DNA of 64,000 bases from Acidimangrovimonas sediminis (GTDB taxonomy: Bacteria; Pseudomonadota; Alphaproteobacteria; Rhodobacterales; Rhodobacteraceae), in assembly GCF_002871005.1 (NCBI RefSeq), contig NZ_PHSN01000008.1, forward strand, positions 62,001-126,000, given 5' to 3'. Shown here in pieces: positions 48,210 through 55,919 of this stretch (position 1 is the stretch's first letter; each line of letters starts with the position of its first letter). A model generated the notes under the pieces. The model ran no database searches, had not been told where the DNA came from, and saw only the letters and a program-made list of their open reading frames with translations. The translations under genes and the position numbers were made by a program.

Positions 48210-48474
48210 GATGCGGCGTGGCCCCTGTGGTCGTCGCGGTCCCGGCGATGGCGGCGGCGGCCCCGGCGGGCGCGGCCGAGTGGATCAGCCGCAGGTCGGT
48301 GGCTTCTCCGGTCAGCGAGGCGGCGACACGATCGCAATCGCAGCAGGTTTCGTCCACCAGCACGTCAAGCGGCAGCCCGCAATCCGAACGGCCGATCACG
48401 GCCTGCTTGATGCGCAGCACGGTCAGCGGTGCGGAAAGCCCGCGGCAATCGATGAAATGGGTGGGTTGGCTCAT
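48202..48474 (-). CDS. TusA-like small protein without the catalytic cysteine
   Basis: 90 residues. FIDCRGLSAPLTVLRIKQAV (residues 7-26) has the shape of the TusA/SirA start, but the CPxP sulfur-carrier cysteine is replaced: A15 where Cys should be, P16 conserved. Five other cysteines exist, three in a compact CCDC at 44-47. The tail from about 66 is Ala/Thr-rich. It lies between aminotransferase and decarboxylase and overlaps the latter by 8 bases, so it is made together with them. A partner or specificity role in the pathway is possible; persulfide transfer in the usual manner is unlikely. Family assignment is moderate because the motif is degenerate. Confidence 0.72.
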   Translation of the reverse strand: MSQPTHFIDCRGLSAPLTVLRIKQAVIGRSDCGLPLDVLVDETCCDCDRVAASLTGEATDLRLIHSAAPAGAAAAIAGTATTTGATPHHV

Positions 48475-48571
48475 GTCCTGTCCTTCCTTAGGTCTGGCCT
48501 TCGGGTCTGGCCTATGAGGGGGGCGGCCCTGACCGCCGAGGAGGCCCGCGAGGGCCGAGGAGGGGGCGCCG

Positions 48572-50011
48572 TCAGAGACGCCCGGCCTTCAGATCCTCAC
48601 CGGCGCGGATCAGCGCGTCGGAAAGGATATCGATGATCTCGTCGACGTCGGCGCGGGTGACGACCAGCGGCGGCGAGAGGATGGCGAGGTTCTCGTAGGG
48701 GCGCACCAGAAGGCCCGCCTCCTGGCAATAGGCGTCGACGCGGGCGGCCAGCGCCATGTTGGCGGCGTTGGGGCCCGGCGCCTCGCCGGTCCAGCATTCG
48801 ACGCAGGCCATCAGGTGATCGCCCCGCACCGTGTAGACGATCGGCAGGTCGCGCAGGGCGCGCAGCCGCTCGTTGAAATAGGGGCCGATCTCGCGCACAT
48901 GGGCGCAGATCCCCTCGCGTTCCATGATCTCGATGTTCTTGAGCGCCGCGGCACAGGCCACCGGATGGCCGGAATAGGTGAAGCCGTTGGAGAAGACGGG
49001 CTTGTCCTCGGGCGCGGCCTGCGACATCGCCTCCATGATCCGGTCCGAGATGATCACCGCGCCCAGTGGCTGGTACCCCGAGGTGATCCCCTTCGCGGTG
49101 ACGATCATGTCGGGCTGGATGCCGAACCGCGCCTCGGAGGCGAAGAAGTGCCCCAGCCGGCCGAAGCCCGTCACCACCTCGTCCGAGATGTAGAGGATGC
49201 CGTGCTTGCGGCAGATCTCCCACGTCGCCTTCTGGTAGCCCTCCGGCGGGGTCAGCACGCCGCCCGAGGCCAGGATCGGCTCGGCGATGAAGCAGGCGAT
49301 GTTTTCGGGGCCGAGCTCGGCGATCTTCGCCTCCATCTCGGCGGTCAGCTCGGCCAGCCTTTCCCGCGCGCTCAGGCTGCTGCGGTCGGGGTCGTGGCCG
49401 GGGCTGGAAAGGTGATGGACGAAATCGCTTTCATAGTGGAAATGCGTCCGGTCCGCCGCCTTGCCCGACAGCGACTGCGCCAGGTAGGTGCCGCCATGGT
49501 AGGCATTGACGCGCGAGAGCACGTGGCGCTTTTCCGGCTGGCCCTGGGCCGAGAAGTGGTAATGCGCGATCCGCACGGCGGATTCCACGGCGGTCGAGCC
49601 GCCGGTGGTGAAATGCACCCGGTTCAGGTCGCCCGGCGCCAGTTCCGCCAGCTTCTGCGACAGCCGTGCGGCCGGCGCGCTCGTGACGTCTCCGAACGGG
49701 GTGTAATAGGCCATCTTGCGGGCCTGGTTACCGATCGCCTCGGCCAGTTCCTCATTGCCGTAGCCCACGGTCATGCACCACATGCCGCCGATCGCGTCGA
49801 GATAGCTCTTGCCCTCGCGGTCGCGCACCCGCACGCCCTTGGCCTCGTTCACCACCAGCGCGCCCTCTTCGCCCAGCGTGCTGAGGTCGGCCCAGGCGTG
49901 CAGGACATGGCGGGCGTCGGCCTCGGTCAGGGTGGGGGCGTTGTGCCCCTTGCCGGGGTGGGTGCCGTCGGCGGTGCCGGTATCGGCGTGGGAATCGGCA
50001 AGTGTGTCCAT
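48572..50011 (-). CDS. Class III (omega) aminotransferase, candidate DMSP-amine aminotransferase
   Basis: 479 residues, PLP fold type I. Landmarks: FTTGGSTAVESA, NAYHGGTY, ISDEVVTGFGR with PLP-binding Asp277, and Lys307 in TAKGITSGYQPLGAV. This is the omega-amino acid:pyruvate-type group, which converts primary amines to aldehydes. As first gene of the operon with an amino-acid decarboxylase and MmtN-like methyltransferase, it could turn DMSP-amine into DMSP-aldehyde. The first 25 residues are a His/Thr/Gly-rich extension. ATG 50011 was selected since homology starts near LTEADARH; AAAGGG lies 12 bases upstream. The aldehyde dehydrogenase needed for the last step is not in the window. Confidence 0.88.
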   Translation of the reverse strand: MDTLADSHADTGTADGTHPGKGHNAPTLTEADARHVLHAWADLSTLGEEGALVVNEAKGVRVRDREGKSYLDAIGGMWCMTVGYGNEELAEAIGNQARKMAYYTPFGDVTSAPAARLSQKLAELAPGDLNRVHFTTGGSTAVESAVRIAHYHFSAQGQPEKRHVLSRVNAYHGGTYLAQSLSGKAADRTHFHYESDFVHHLSSPGHDPDRSSLSARERLAELTAEMEAKIAELGPENIACFIAEPILASGGVLTPPEGYQKATWEICRKHGILYISDEVVTGFGRLGHFFASEARFGIQPDMIVTAKGITSGYQPLGAVIISDRIMEAMSQAAPEDKPVFSNGFTYSGHPVACAAALKNIEIMEREGICAHVREIGPYFNERLRALRDLPIVYTVRGDHLMACVECWTGEAPGPNAANMALAARVDAYCQEAGLLVRPYENLAILSPPLVVTRADVDEIIDILSDALIRAGEDLKAGRL

Positions 50012-50513
50012 CGCGTGACGTGCCCTTTCGGTTTCGCGCGGGTCAGCACCCGCGCGGCAGTCTGTCAGAGCCTGCGTTCGGCCCCGGTGGGGCCAGGCTG
50101 GAGAATGGCCGGAACAGCGCCTGATCGTCGGGCCGCGAACCCGGAATGCGCTTGTCGCCCGGGATGGGCGACCGGCCCTGACGGAACCCCCGCGCGCATG
50201 TGCGCATTGATGGGGTGTCAGTGACGGAGCGCCGGAGTGTCGCGGTGGCGCCCGTCTGTGCAGTGTGACCCGGGAAAAGCTTCTGTTAAACCCCTGTGGC
50301 CGGGAATAACGGTCTTGACACGGGTTTGGGCCGGGAAGTCCGTCCCGATGCCGAAGGAACCGGCACTTGGCCTGAAAAAGTGACCGGTTGAAACCGTAGG
50401 GCGGCTGGAGCCACAATATCGGGCGTCAGCATGGCGCGGGGCCGTGGGGCCGCCAGGGCAGTCCGCGCGCGTTGCTCCGGCCCCTTCACCCCAGCCGCGT
50501 CACCCCAACCCTT
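50012..50513. other. 502-base region upstream of the DMSP-type operon
   Basis: No gene recognised. On the minus strand two similar ~22-base blocks (GGTTTCAACCGGTCACTTTTTC near 50388 and GGTTTAACAGAAGCTTTTCC near 50290, written here only by type) lie about 100 bases apart and could be operator half-sites. It must carry the operon promoter. Confidence 0.5.
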
Positions 50514-50966
50514 TCACCCCAGCCGCCGCACGGCGCGTCCGGCCCAGTCCGGTGCCGGGGCATGGACGGCGCGGGCCAGCTTTTCGGCGGTGGTGTCGTC
50601 GAACGGTGCGGCGCGCCCCGCGCGGGTGTCATAGTGCAGCAGCATGCATTCGAAGGTGGCGCTTTCGCCATCGCCCGCGTGCATCACATGGGCGATGTGC
50701 AGGCGTTTCGCATCGACGCCCAGCACCATCGTTTCGACCTTCAAAACCGCCGGCGCGCGCACCTCGCCGGTGTAGCGCAGGTGCGTCTCGAGCGTGTAGA
50801 GCGCGAGGCCGGTGGCGTCGAAATAGGCCGGGCCGATGCCGAAATGATCCTGCAGCTTCCAGGTCGCGTTGCTGAACGGGACAAGGTAATAGGCCTCGTT
50901 CAGGTGGCCGTAGGCGTCAAGCCAGCTATCTTGCAGCGGTTCCTCGTGCAGATGCAGGATCGTCAT
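50514..50966 (-). CDS. Hot-dog thioesterase, betainyl-CoA thioesterase-like
   Basis: 150 residues of the 4-hydroxybenzoyl-CoA-type hot-dog fold. W-L-D-A-Y-G-H-L-N-E-A-Y-Y (residues about 15-27) and LALYTLETHLRYTGEV are what I recall from carnitine-catabolic betainyl-CoA thioesterases, including those fused to carnitine dehydrogenase. These release glycine betaine from its CoA ester. No carnitine dehydrogenase or betaine-cleavage gene is here. It lies 11 bases after the DsyB-like methyltransferase gene on the same strand and is likely co-translated. DMSP-CoA, a sulfonium analogue of betainyl-CoA, is an attractive substrate guess. Confidence 0.85.
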   Translation of the reverse strand: MTILHLHEEPLQDSWLDAYGHLNEAYYLVPFSNATWKLQDHFGIGPAYFDATGLALYTLETHLRYTGEVRAPAVLKVETMVLGVDAKRLHIAHVMHAGDGESATFECMLLHYDTRAGRAAPFDDTTAEKLARAVHAPAPDWAGRAVRRLG

Positions 50967-50977
50967 GCGCGCGCCCC

Positions 50978-52024
50978 TCAGCCCGGTTTCGTGAAGACCA
51001 CCAGCTTGGTCATGGCGGGGATCAGGTTGTCGGCGCCGGACGCCTCGAACCCGATCTCTCGGCCCTTCGCGCTCAGCCAGCCGACGGAGAGCGAGCGCGC
51101 GTCGGGGGTGAATGCCATGTGCTGGAGTTGCCAGAGCGCGGCCAGCGCAGGGCCGCGGCGGTCTTCCTCGACCATGAAGTCGTGCACCATCAGCTTGCCG
51201 CCCGGGGCCAGCGCCTCGAAGGCCTTGCGCATCAGCCCCTCGACATCGTCGCCGGGCACGCCGCTCATCAGGTAGGACATCAGGATCGCGTCCTGGTTGC
51301 CGGGCCACGCGACCGCCACCGCGTTCCCCGGAATGTAGCGCACCCGGTCGACCAGCCCCGCCTCGGAGACGAAGCGCCAGCCGATCTCGGCCACGTTCGG
51401 GAAGTCGATGATCGTGGCATGCAGATCGGGATATTCGCGGCACAGGCTGATCGTCATCGCCCCGGTGCCGCCACCCACGTCCAGCAGGCTTTTCGCCTGG
51501 CTGAGGTCGACCTTGCGGGCCAGCGAGCGGCCAGGGCCGAGCGATCCGGCGTGCTGGCTTTCGGAATAGACCGAGGCCTGTTCCTCGTCCGCCATCCAGT
51601 GCTTGTACGAAGCGATCGCATCGTCCGAAAGGTCACCCTTCATTACCGCGTTGAGCTGCAGCAGGAACGGGTACATCTGCTGGTCGATCTGGTAGCGCAG
51701 GTAATCGCCGAAATCGTATTTCGACTGGCGCGAGAGGAAGGTCTGCGCGGCCGGCGAATTCTCGACCCGGCCGTCGTCGGCGAGGGTCAGCAGCCCGATG
51801 CTGGCCAGCGCGGTGGTCAGCATGACGATGCGGTTGAGCGGGATCCCCGTCGCCTCGGCCAGCGCCGCGGTCGTTCTGGGCCCATCCGCAAGCGCGGTGA
51901 AAAGGTCGATATGCAGCCCCGCGAAAAGCGCCTTGGAGGCCATGAAGCTGAAGGCGATCGACGACAGGTCCTCTGCGGTTTCGATCGGTTCTTCCCGGCT
52001 CGGCGCCATCTTGCGGGCCAGCAT
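50978..52024 (-). CDS. Methyltransf_2-fold SAM methyltransferase, candidate DsyB-type S-methyltransferase
   Basis: 348 residues. N-terminal dimerisation domain (about 15-110: AFSFMASKALFAGLHIDLF, IGLLTL), then SAM motif I DVGGGTG at 182-188 and IDFPNV (207-212). In O-methyltransferases of this fold the catalytic histidine sits in LHDW; the aligned place here is SGV (254-256), so the base is missing, which suits methylation of sulfur. VHDFMVEEDRRGP (280-292) and PAMTKLVV near the end complete it. Length and fold agree with DsyB, which methylates 4-methylthio-2-hydroxybutyrate in DMSP synthesis of marine Rhodobacterales, and DMSP-type genes are next door. DsyB identity is not certain: no alignment could be run. 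ATG 52024 after AGAGG. Confidence 0.8.
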   Translation of the reverse strand: MLARKMAPSREEPIETAEDLSSIAFSFMASKALFAGLHIDLFTALADGPRTTAALAEATGIPLNRIVMLTTALASIGLLTLADDGRVENSPAAQTFLSRQSKYDFGDYLRYQIDQQMYPFLLQLNAVMKGDLSDDAIASYKHWMADEEQASVYSESQHAGSLGPGRSLARKVDLSQAKSLLDVGGGTGAMTISLCREYPDLHATIIDFPNVAEIGWRFVSEAGLVDRVRYIPGNAVAVAWPGNQDAILMSYLMSGVPGDDVEGLMRKAFEALAPGGKLMVHDFMVEEDRRGPALAALWQLQHMAFTPDARSLSVGWLSAKGREIGFEASGADNLIPAMTKLVVFTKPG

Positions 52025-52382
52025 GCGTGTACCTCTCAGATTATTTCGGGTCGGCCGGAAGCATACAGGCCTGAGACCCCGGTGCAACCGGAGGGGGCGA
52101 CGACGTGGCCGTCCGGACCTCAATTCCAGTGGGCGAGGCGGATCCCGCGCCGGTGGCGACCGGTTCGCGGGGACGTCGGTGTCGTCCCAAGGTTGCGTGA
52201 TTGCAGGAGTTTTCGGCGGGCCTTGTCGCGGCTTGTCCAATTTTGCCCCAAATGGACCGCATTTTCCCCATTGTTCCCGGGAATCCTGCAATCATTCCTG
52301 GGTCCTCCTCAAACTCGACCCTGGCAGGAAACATTCCTGCGGCGCGTTGGTGCCGCGGGCAGGCAGTAGGGTCCAGTAACGT
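52025..52382. other. Divergent intergenic region, methyltransferase / histidine kinase
   Basis: 358 bases, no gene recognised. It includes a perfect inverted repeat GCAGGAA-ACA-TTCCTGC (52324-52340) 43 bases before the kinase start and related GGAATCCTGCAATCATTCCTGG at about 52279-52302 (two partial copies). Probably regulatory for one or both genes. Confidence 0.55.
52324..52340. promoter_or_regulatory. Inverted repeat upstream of the histidine kinase
   Basis: GCAGGAA (52324-52330), ACA, TTCCTGC (52334-52340): a perfect 7-3-7 repeat. Half-site ATTCCTG recurs about 45 bases upstream, as expected of a multi-site operator. Confidence 0.5.
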
Positions 52383-55016
52383 ATGTACATTCAACAGGTG
52401 AGCGGTCCGGGCGATGACGCTTCGGTCGATCTTGGGCTGCTTATGGCGGCGATCGACACTGCGCAGGCCGTGATCTGGTTCGAAGTGGACGGAACGATCC
52501 GCGACGCCAACAGCAACTTCCTGCGCTCCACCGGCTACAAGATCGACGAGATCCGCGGACGTCACCACCGGCTTTTCGTCTCCGAGGAACACGCCCGCTC
52601 CGAAGATTACCGCGCGTTCTGGAAGGCGCTGTCCGAGGGGCGGCCTCAGCGCGGCACCTTCCTGCGCCGCGGCAAGGACGGCCGCCCGGTCTGGCTCGAG
52701 GCGAGCTACATCCCGCTTCCCGGTCCCGACGGCCGCCCGGCGCGGATCGCCAAGTTCGCCTTCGACATCACCGCGCAGCGCATCGCCGCCGCCGACCAGG
52801 CCGGCCAGATCGCGGCGATCTCGGAATCCCACGCCATCGTCGAGTTCGACCTCGACGGCACGATCCGCGACGCCAACGAGAACTTCCTGCGCGCGACCGG
52901 CTACACCCGGAAGGAAATCATCGGCGAACATCACAGCATCTTCCTCAAGCCCGGCGAGGCCGGGAGCGACTTCTACGCCCGCTTCTGGGAGCGCCTGCGC
53001 GAAGGACGCTCCGAGACCGGCGAATTCCATCGCTTCGGCAAGAACCGCCGCGACGTCTGGTTCCAGGCCAGCTACAGCCCCGTGCTGGACGAGGCGGGTC
53101 GCCCCGTGAAGATCATCAAGTACGCCAGCGATGTGACCGAGGCCAAGCTGCGCGCGGTCGATCACAATGGCCAGCTCAGCGCATTGTCCAAGGCGCAGGC
53201 GGTGATCGAGTTCGCGCTGGACGGCACCGTGCTGACCGCCAACGAGAACTTTCTCGCGGCCTTCGGCTATGAGCTTGGCGAGATTCAGGGCCAGCATCAC
53301 CGCATGTTCGTCCCGCCGGGGGAGGCGGGGAGCGCCGCCTATGCCGAGTTCTGGCGCAAGCTGGCGGAAGGGCGGTTCCAGGCGGCCGAATACCGCCGGA
53401 TCGGCAAGGGCGGGCGCGACGTCTGGATACAGGCCAGCTACAACCCGATCCTCGATTCCACCGGCAAGCCGTTCAAGGTGGTCAAGTTCGCCACCGACAT
53501 CACCGACCGCAAGCGCGCGCTCGCCGCTTTGTCGGACCAGGAGCTGATCGAGCTGCGCTCGACCCAGGACGCGCTCGAGGCGACTGAGGCGCTGTTTCGC
53601 GCCACCATCGACCATGCCCCGGTGGGCATGGCGCTGATGGACGAGGATTGCCACCTGCTGCACGTCAATGACGCCTTGTGCCAATTCACCGGCTATGTCG
53701 CCGAGGATCTGCTGGAGATGCGGCTGGCCGAGCTGATCCCGCCGAACCGCAGGGTCATCTCGGATGAAGACCGTGCGCGGATGCGCTCGGGTGAGCTGAG
53801 GGTGCTGCAGCTCGAGCGGCGGATGATCCGCAGGAACGGGACCGAGGCCTGGGCGCTCCTGCATATCTCGCAGCAGAGCTCGTCGCGCAGCGAGGCGGTG
53901 GAATTCATCGTCCAGGTTCAGGACATCACCGAGCGGCGACAGGTCGAGCAGATGAAGTCGAACTTCGTCGCCACCGTCAGCCATGAGCTGCGCACACCGC
54001 TGACCTCGATCAAGGGCGGGCTGTCGCTGGCCCTGGGCATGATGTCCGACAAGCTCGACCAGCGGGCGGAGCGCCTGCTGTCGATCGCGCTGAAGAACTG
54101 CGACCAGCTGACCAAGCTGGTCAACGACATCCTCGACATGGAAAAGATCTCGTCCGGGCAGGCGCGCTTCAGCGCGACCGACGTGCCGCTGGCCGACCTG
54201 CTGGAGCAGGCGGCGGCGATCAACCAGGCATATGGCCAGGAACACGGCGTGCATTTCGAACTCACCCCGCCGGTCACCGCGGCCTGGGTGCGTGTCGATG
54301 TCGACCGGTTCCAGCAGGTGATGTCGAACCTGATGTCGAACGCCGCCAAGTTCTCACCCCCCGGCAGCGTGGTGCGGGTGGAAAGCGAGGCGAAGAACGG
54401 CAAGGTCTGGCTGCGGGTGATCGACAGCGGGCCGGGCATCCCCGAGGAATTCGGCGAACAGATCTTCACCCCCTTCAGCCAGGCGGACAACTCGGCCACC
54501 CGCAAGAAGGGCGGCACCGGTCTGGGGCTGAACATCACCCGCCAGATCGTCGAGCGCATGGATGGCGAGATCGGCTATCACAACCGCCCCGGTGGCGGCT
54601 GCGAGTTCTGGGTGACCTTTCCCCAGGCAGCCCCCGCGCAGGCCTCGGCGCCGGCCCTGCCGCGCATCGGCAGGCCGGGCCTGTTGCCGGTGATCCTGCA
54701 CCTCGAGCACGACCGCGATTTCGCCGAGATCTTCCGGTCCGCCTTCGAGGGCCGGGCCGAGGTGCGCCATGTGGCGACCATGGCCGAGGCGGTTGCGGAT
54801 CTGCATCGCACCCGCTTCGACCTGATCGTCGCCGATTGGGAGGGGGTAAACGGCAAGACGCGCCGGCTGCTCGACATCGTCAGCGATCTGCAGCCGCATG
54901 CGCCGGTCTTCGGCATGAGCGCCCGCGAGATCCCCGCCGATCCGCGCGTCGTGCGCAACCTGGTCAAGAGCCGGATCGGCCTCGACGCGATCGTGCAGGC
55001 GCTGGTCGGCGACTGA
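52383..55016 (+). CDS. Soluble multi-PAS hybrid histidine kinase
   Basis: 877 residues, no membrane segment or signal peptide. Three consecutive PAS domains (about 15-130, 140-255, 262-380) are clearly related: each begins with AVIWFEVDGTIRDANSNFLRSTGY-like sequence (key EFDLDGTIRDANENFL and EFALDGTVLTANENFL), includes HHRLFV-like HH plus F/V, and ends FDIT/SDVT/TDIT. A fourth, different PAS lies at about 400-520. HisKA with His534 in SHELRTPLTSIKGG follows, then the ATPase (NLMSNAAKFSPPG, DSGPGIP, GGTGLGLNI). A C-terminal receiver (about 770-877) has HLEHD, VAD and MSA. Input signals are unknown; adjacent genes are a methyltransferase and iron genes. Start at ATG 52383, weak site. Confidence 0.92.
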   Translation: MYIQQVSGPGDDASVDLGLLMAAIDTAQAVIWFEVDGTIRDANSNFLRSTGYKIDEIRGRHHRLFVSEEHARSEDYRAFWKALSEGRPQRGTFLRRGKDGRPVWLEASYIPLPGPDGRPARIAKFAFDITAQRIAAADQAGQIAAISESHAIVEFDLDGTIRDANENFLRATGYTRKEIIGEHHSIFLKPGEAGSDFYARFWERLREGRSETGEFHRFGKNRRDVWFQASYSPVLDEAGRPVKIIKYASDVTEAKLRAVDHNGQLSALSKAQAVIEFALDGTVLTANENFLAAFGYELGEIQGQHHRMFVPPGEAGSAAYAEFWRKLAEGRFQAAEYRRIGKGGRDVWIQASYNPILDSTGKPFKVVKFATDITDRKRALAALSDQELIELRSTQDALEATEALFRATIDHAPVGMALMDEDCHLLHVNDALCQFTGYVAEDLLEMRLAELIPPNRRVISDEDRARMRSGELRVLQLERRMIRRNGTEAWALLHISQQSSSRSEAVEFIVQVQDITERRQVEQMKSNFVATVSHELRTPLTSIKGGLSLALGMMSDKLDQRAERLLSIALKNCDQLTKLVNDILDMEKISSGQARFSATDVPLADLLEQAAAINQAYGQEHGVHFELTPPVTAAWVRVDVDRFQQVMSNLMSNAAKFSPPGSVVRVESEAKNGKVWLRVIDSGPGIPEEFGEQIFTPFSQADNSATRKKGGTGLGLNITRQIVERMDGEIGYHNRPGGGCEFWVTFPQAAPAQASAPALPRIGRPGLLPVILHLEHDRDFAEIFRSAFEGRAEVRHVATMAEAVADLHRTRFDLIVADWEGVNGKTRRLLDIVSDLQPHAPVFGMSAREIPADPRVVRNLVKSRIGLDAIVQALVGD

Positions 55017-55025
55017 CCCCTCTCC

Positions 55026-55051
55026 CCCCGCTGCAACGGCATGCAGCGGGG
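55026..55051 (+). terminator. Hairpin after the histidine kinase
   Basis: Perfect 10-base stem CCCCGCTGCA / TGCAGCGGGG with loop ACGGCA, 10 bases past the stop. No T-run, so termination is likely but not sure. Confidence 0.55.
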
Positions 55052-55308
55052 CGGGGCCTATCCCCGAACGCCAGGTTGGCGCGTCGCCCCGGCGGCGCGC
55101 TTGTGCCTGTTCTCCATCCGGGCCGACAGGCGGTGACGCGCAGTCTTCCCGCCTGGCGCGGATAACGCGCATCCCGGCGGAGCGGGAGGCCGGTCCTGGC
55201 GCGACGGCGCCGTGCCCCGCGCATGGCAAGACGGCGCGACCCTGAGCAAGCCGTGCCCGGGAAATGGCGGGCGCGAGAGCACCTTGCGGGGCCTGTTGAC
55301 ATATCCGA

Positions 55309-55321
55309 CTGATTAAGTCAG
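55309..55321. promoter_or_regulatory. CTGA-N5-TCAG palindrome before the siderophore receptor operon
   Basis: CTGA (55309-55312), TTAAG, TCAG (55318-55321), downstream of TTGACA at 55296. The half-sites are the same as in the box before the second receptor (60033-60049). Confidence 0.5.
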
Positions 55322-55390
55322 GAAATGCAAAGCCCAGCCCGATTGCCCGGCTCTCCCTTTGTCCTCTCCCCTCGCGAAGGAAGCCGATCC

Positions 55391-55918
55391 ATGTCGCCGA
55401 TGTCCCGATTCTTCCACGCTGCGCGCTCTTCCGACACGCCCGAGGCGACGCCTCCCGCCCACATGGGGCCGCCGCCCGCGCAGGCGCGGATGGTCATGCT
55501 CGATATCGTGCGTCTCATGCTGCAAAGCTACGATTGCCCGGCGCGCGACGGCTGGATGCGCGGCCTCGCGCTGGCCGAGGCTGCCTGGGGGCCGGCCCGG
55601 GGTGCACGCGTTTTCGCCGAACTGGCCCGCTGCCTCGACGCGATGCGCCGGGCGCGGCGCTCTCCCTATCTCTACGCCAATCCCGACTGCGCCCATTGCG
55701 GCCGGAGCCCGACACCGCACGAAGAGCTGCTGCTCCAGTGTCTCGGCCATGCGCTCCACGGGCGTGAGGCCGAGATGGCGGGCGCGGCGATGCTGCTGTG
55801 CGAGGCCAATCCCTGCGCGCCCCTGCTGGTCGCGCTGCAACGCGTCGCGGCTGTGGCGACCGAGACGGCGCCGGAGGCCGAGACCGCCGCGCCGCAGACG
55901 TTCCTTTTCCGGAGTTGA
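55391..55918 (+). CDS. Hypothetical protein encoded upstream of TonB receptor
   Basis: 175 residues, no signal peptide and no membrane segment. The middle is Arg/Ala-rich and helical. Cysteines include PDCAHCG (residues about 103-109, a CxxC), one in DCPARD and three later. I do not recognise the family. It starts after GAAGGAAG at ATG 55391 and ends one base before the TonB receptor start; co-expression with the receptor under iron control is likely. A small metal- or redox-related role is possible but unproven. An upstream in-frame ATG at 55325 would include the palindrome and seems unlikely. Confidence 0.7.
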   Translation: MSPMSRFFHAARSSDTPEATPPAHMGPPPAQARMVMLDIVRLMLQSYDCPARDGWMRGLALAEAAWGPARGARVFAELARCLDAMRRARRSPYLYANPDCAHCGRSPTPHEELLLQCLGHALHGREAEMAGAAMLLCEANPCAPLLVALQRVAAVATETAPEAETAAPQTFLFRS

Positions 55919-55919
55919 C

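Larger units (their letters stand above)
55017..55390. other. Intergenic region with hairpin and iron-type palindrome
   Basis: 374 bases between the kinase and the small Cys protein. Contains a strong hairpin (55026-55051), a TTGACA at 55296-55301 and CTGA-TTAAG-TCAG (55309-55321). No convincing gene or RNA. Confidence 0.6.

Noticed and set aside
52041-54254. Long minus-strand frame opposite the histidine kinase
   Set aside because: Shadow frame; mirrors the PAS repeats of the real gene and has no recognisable domain.
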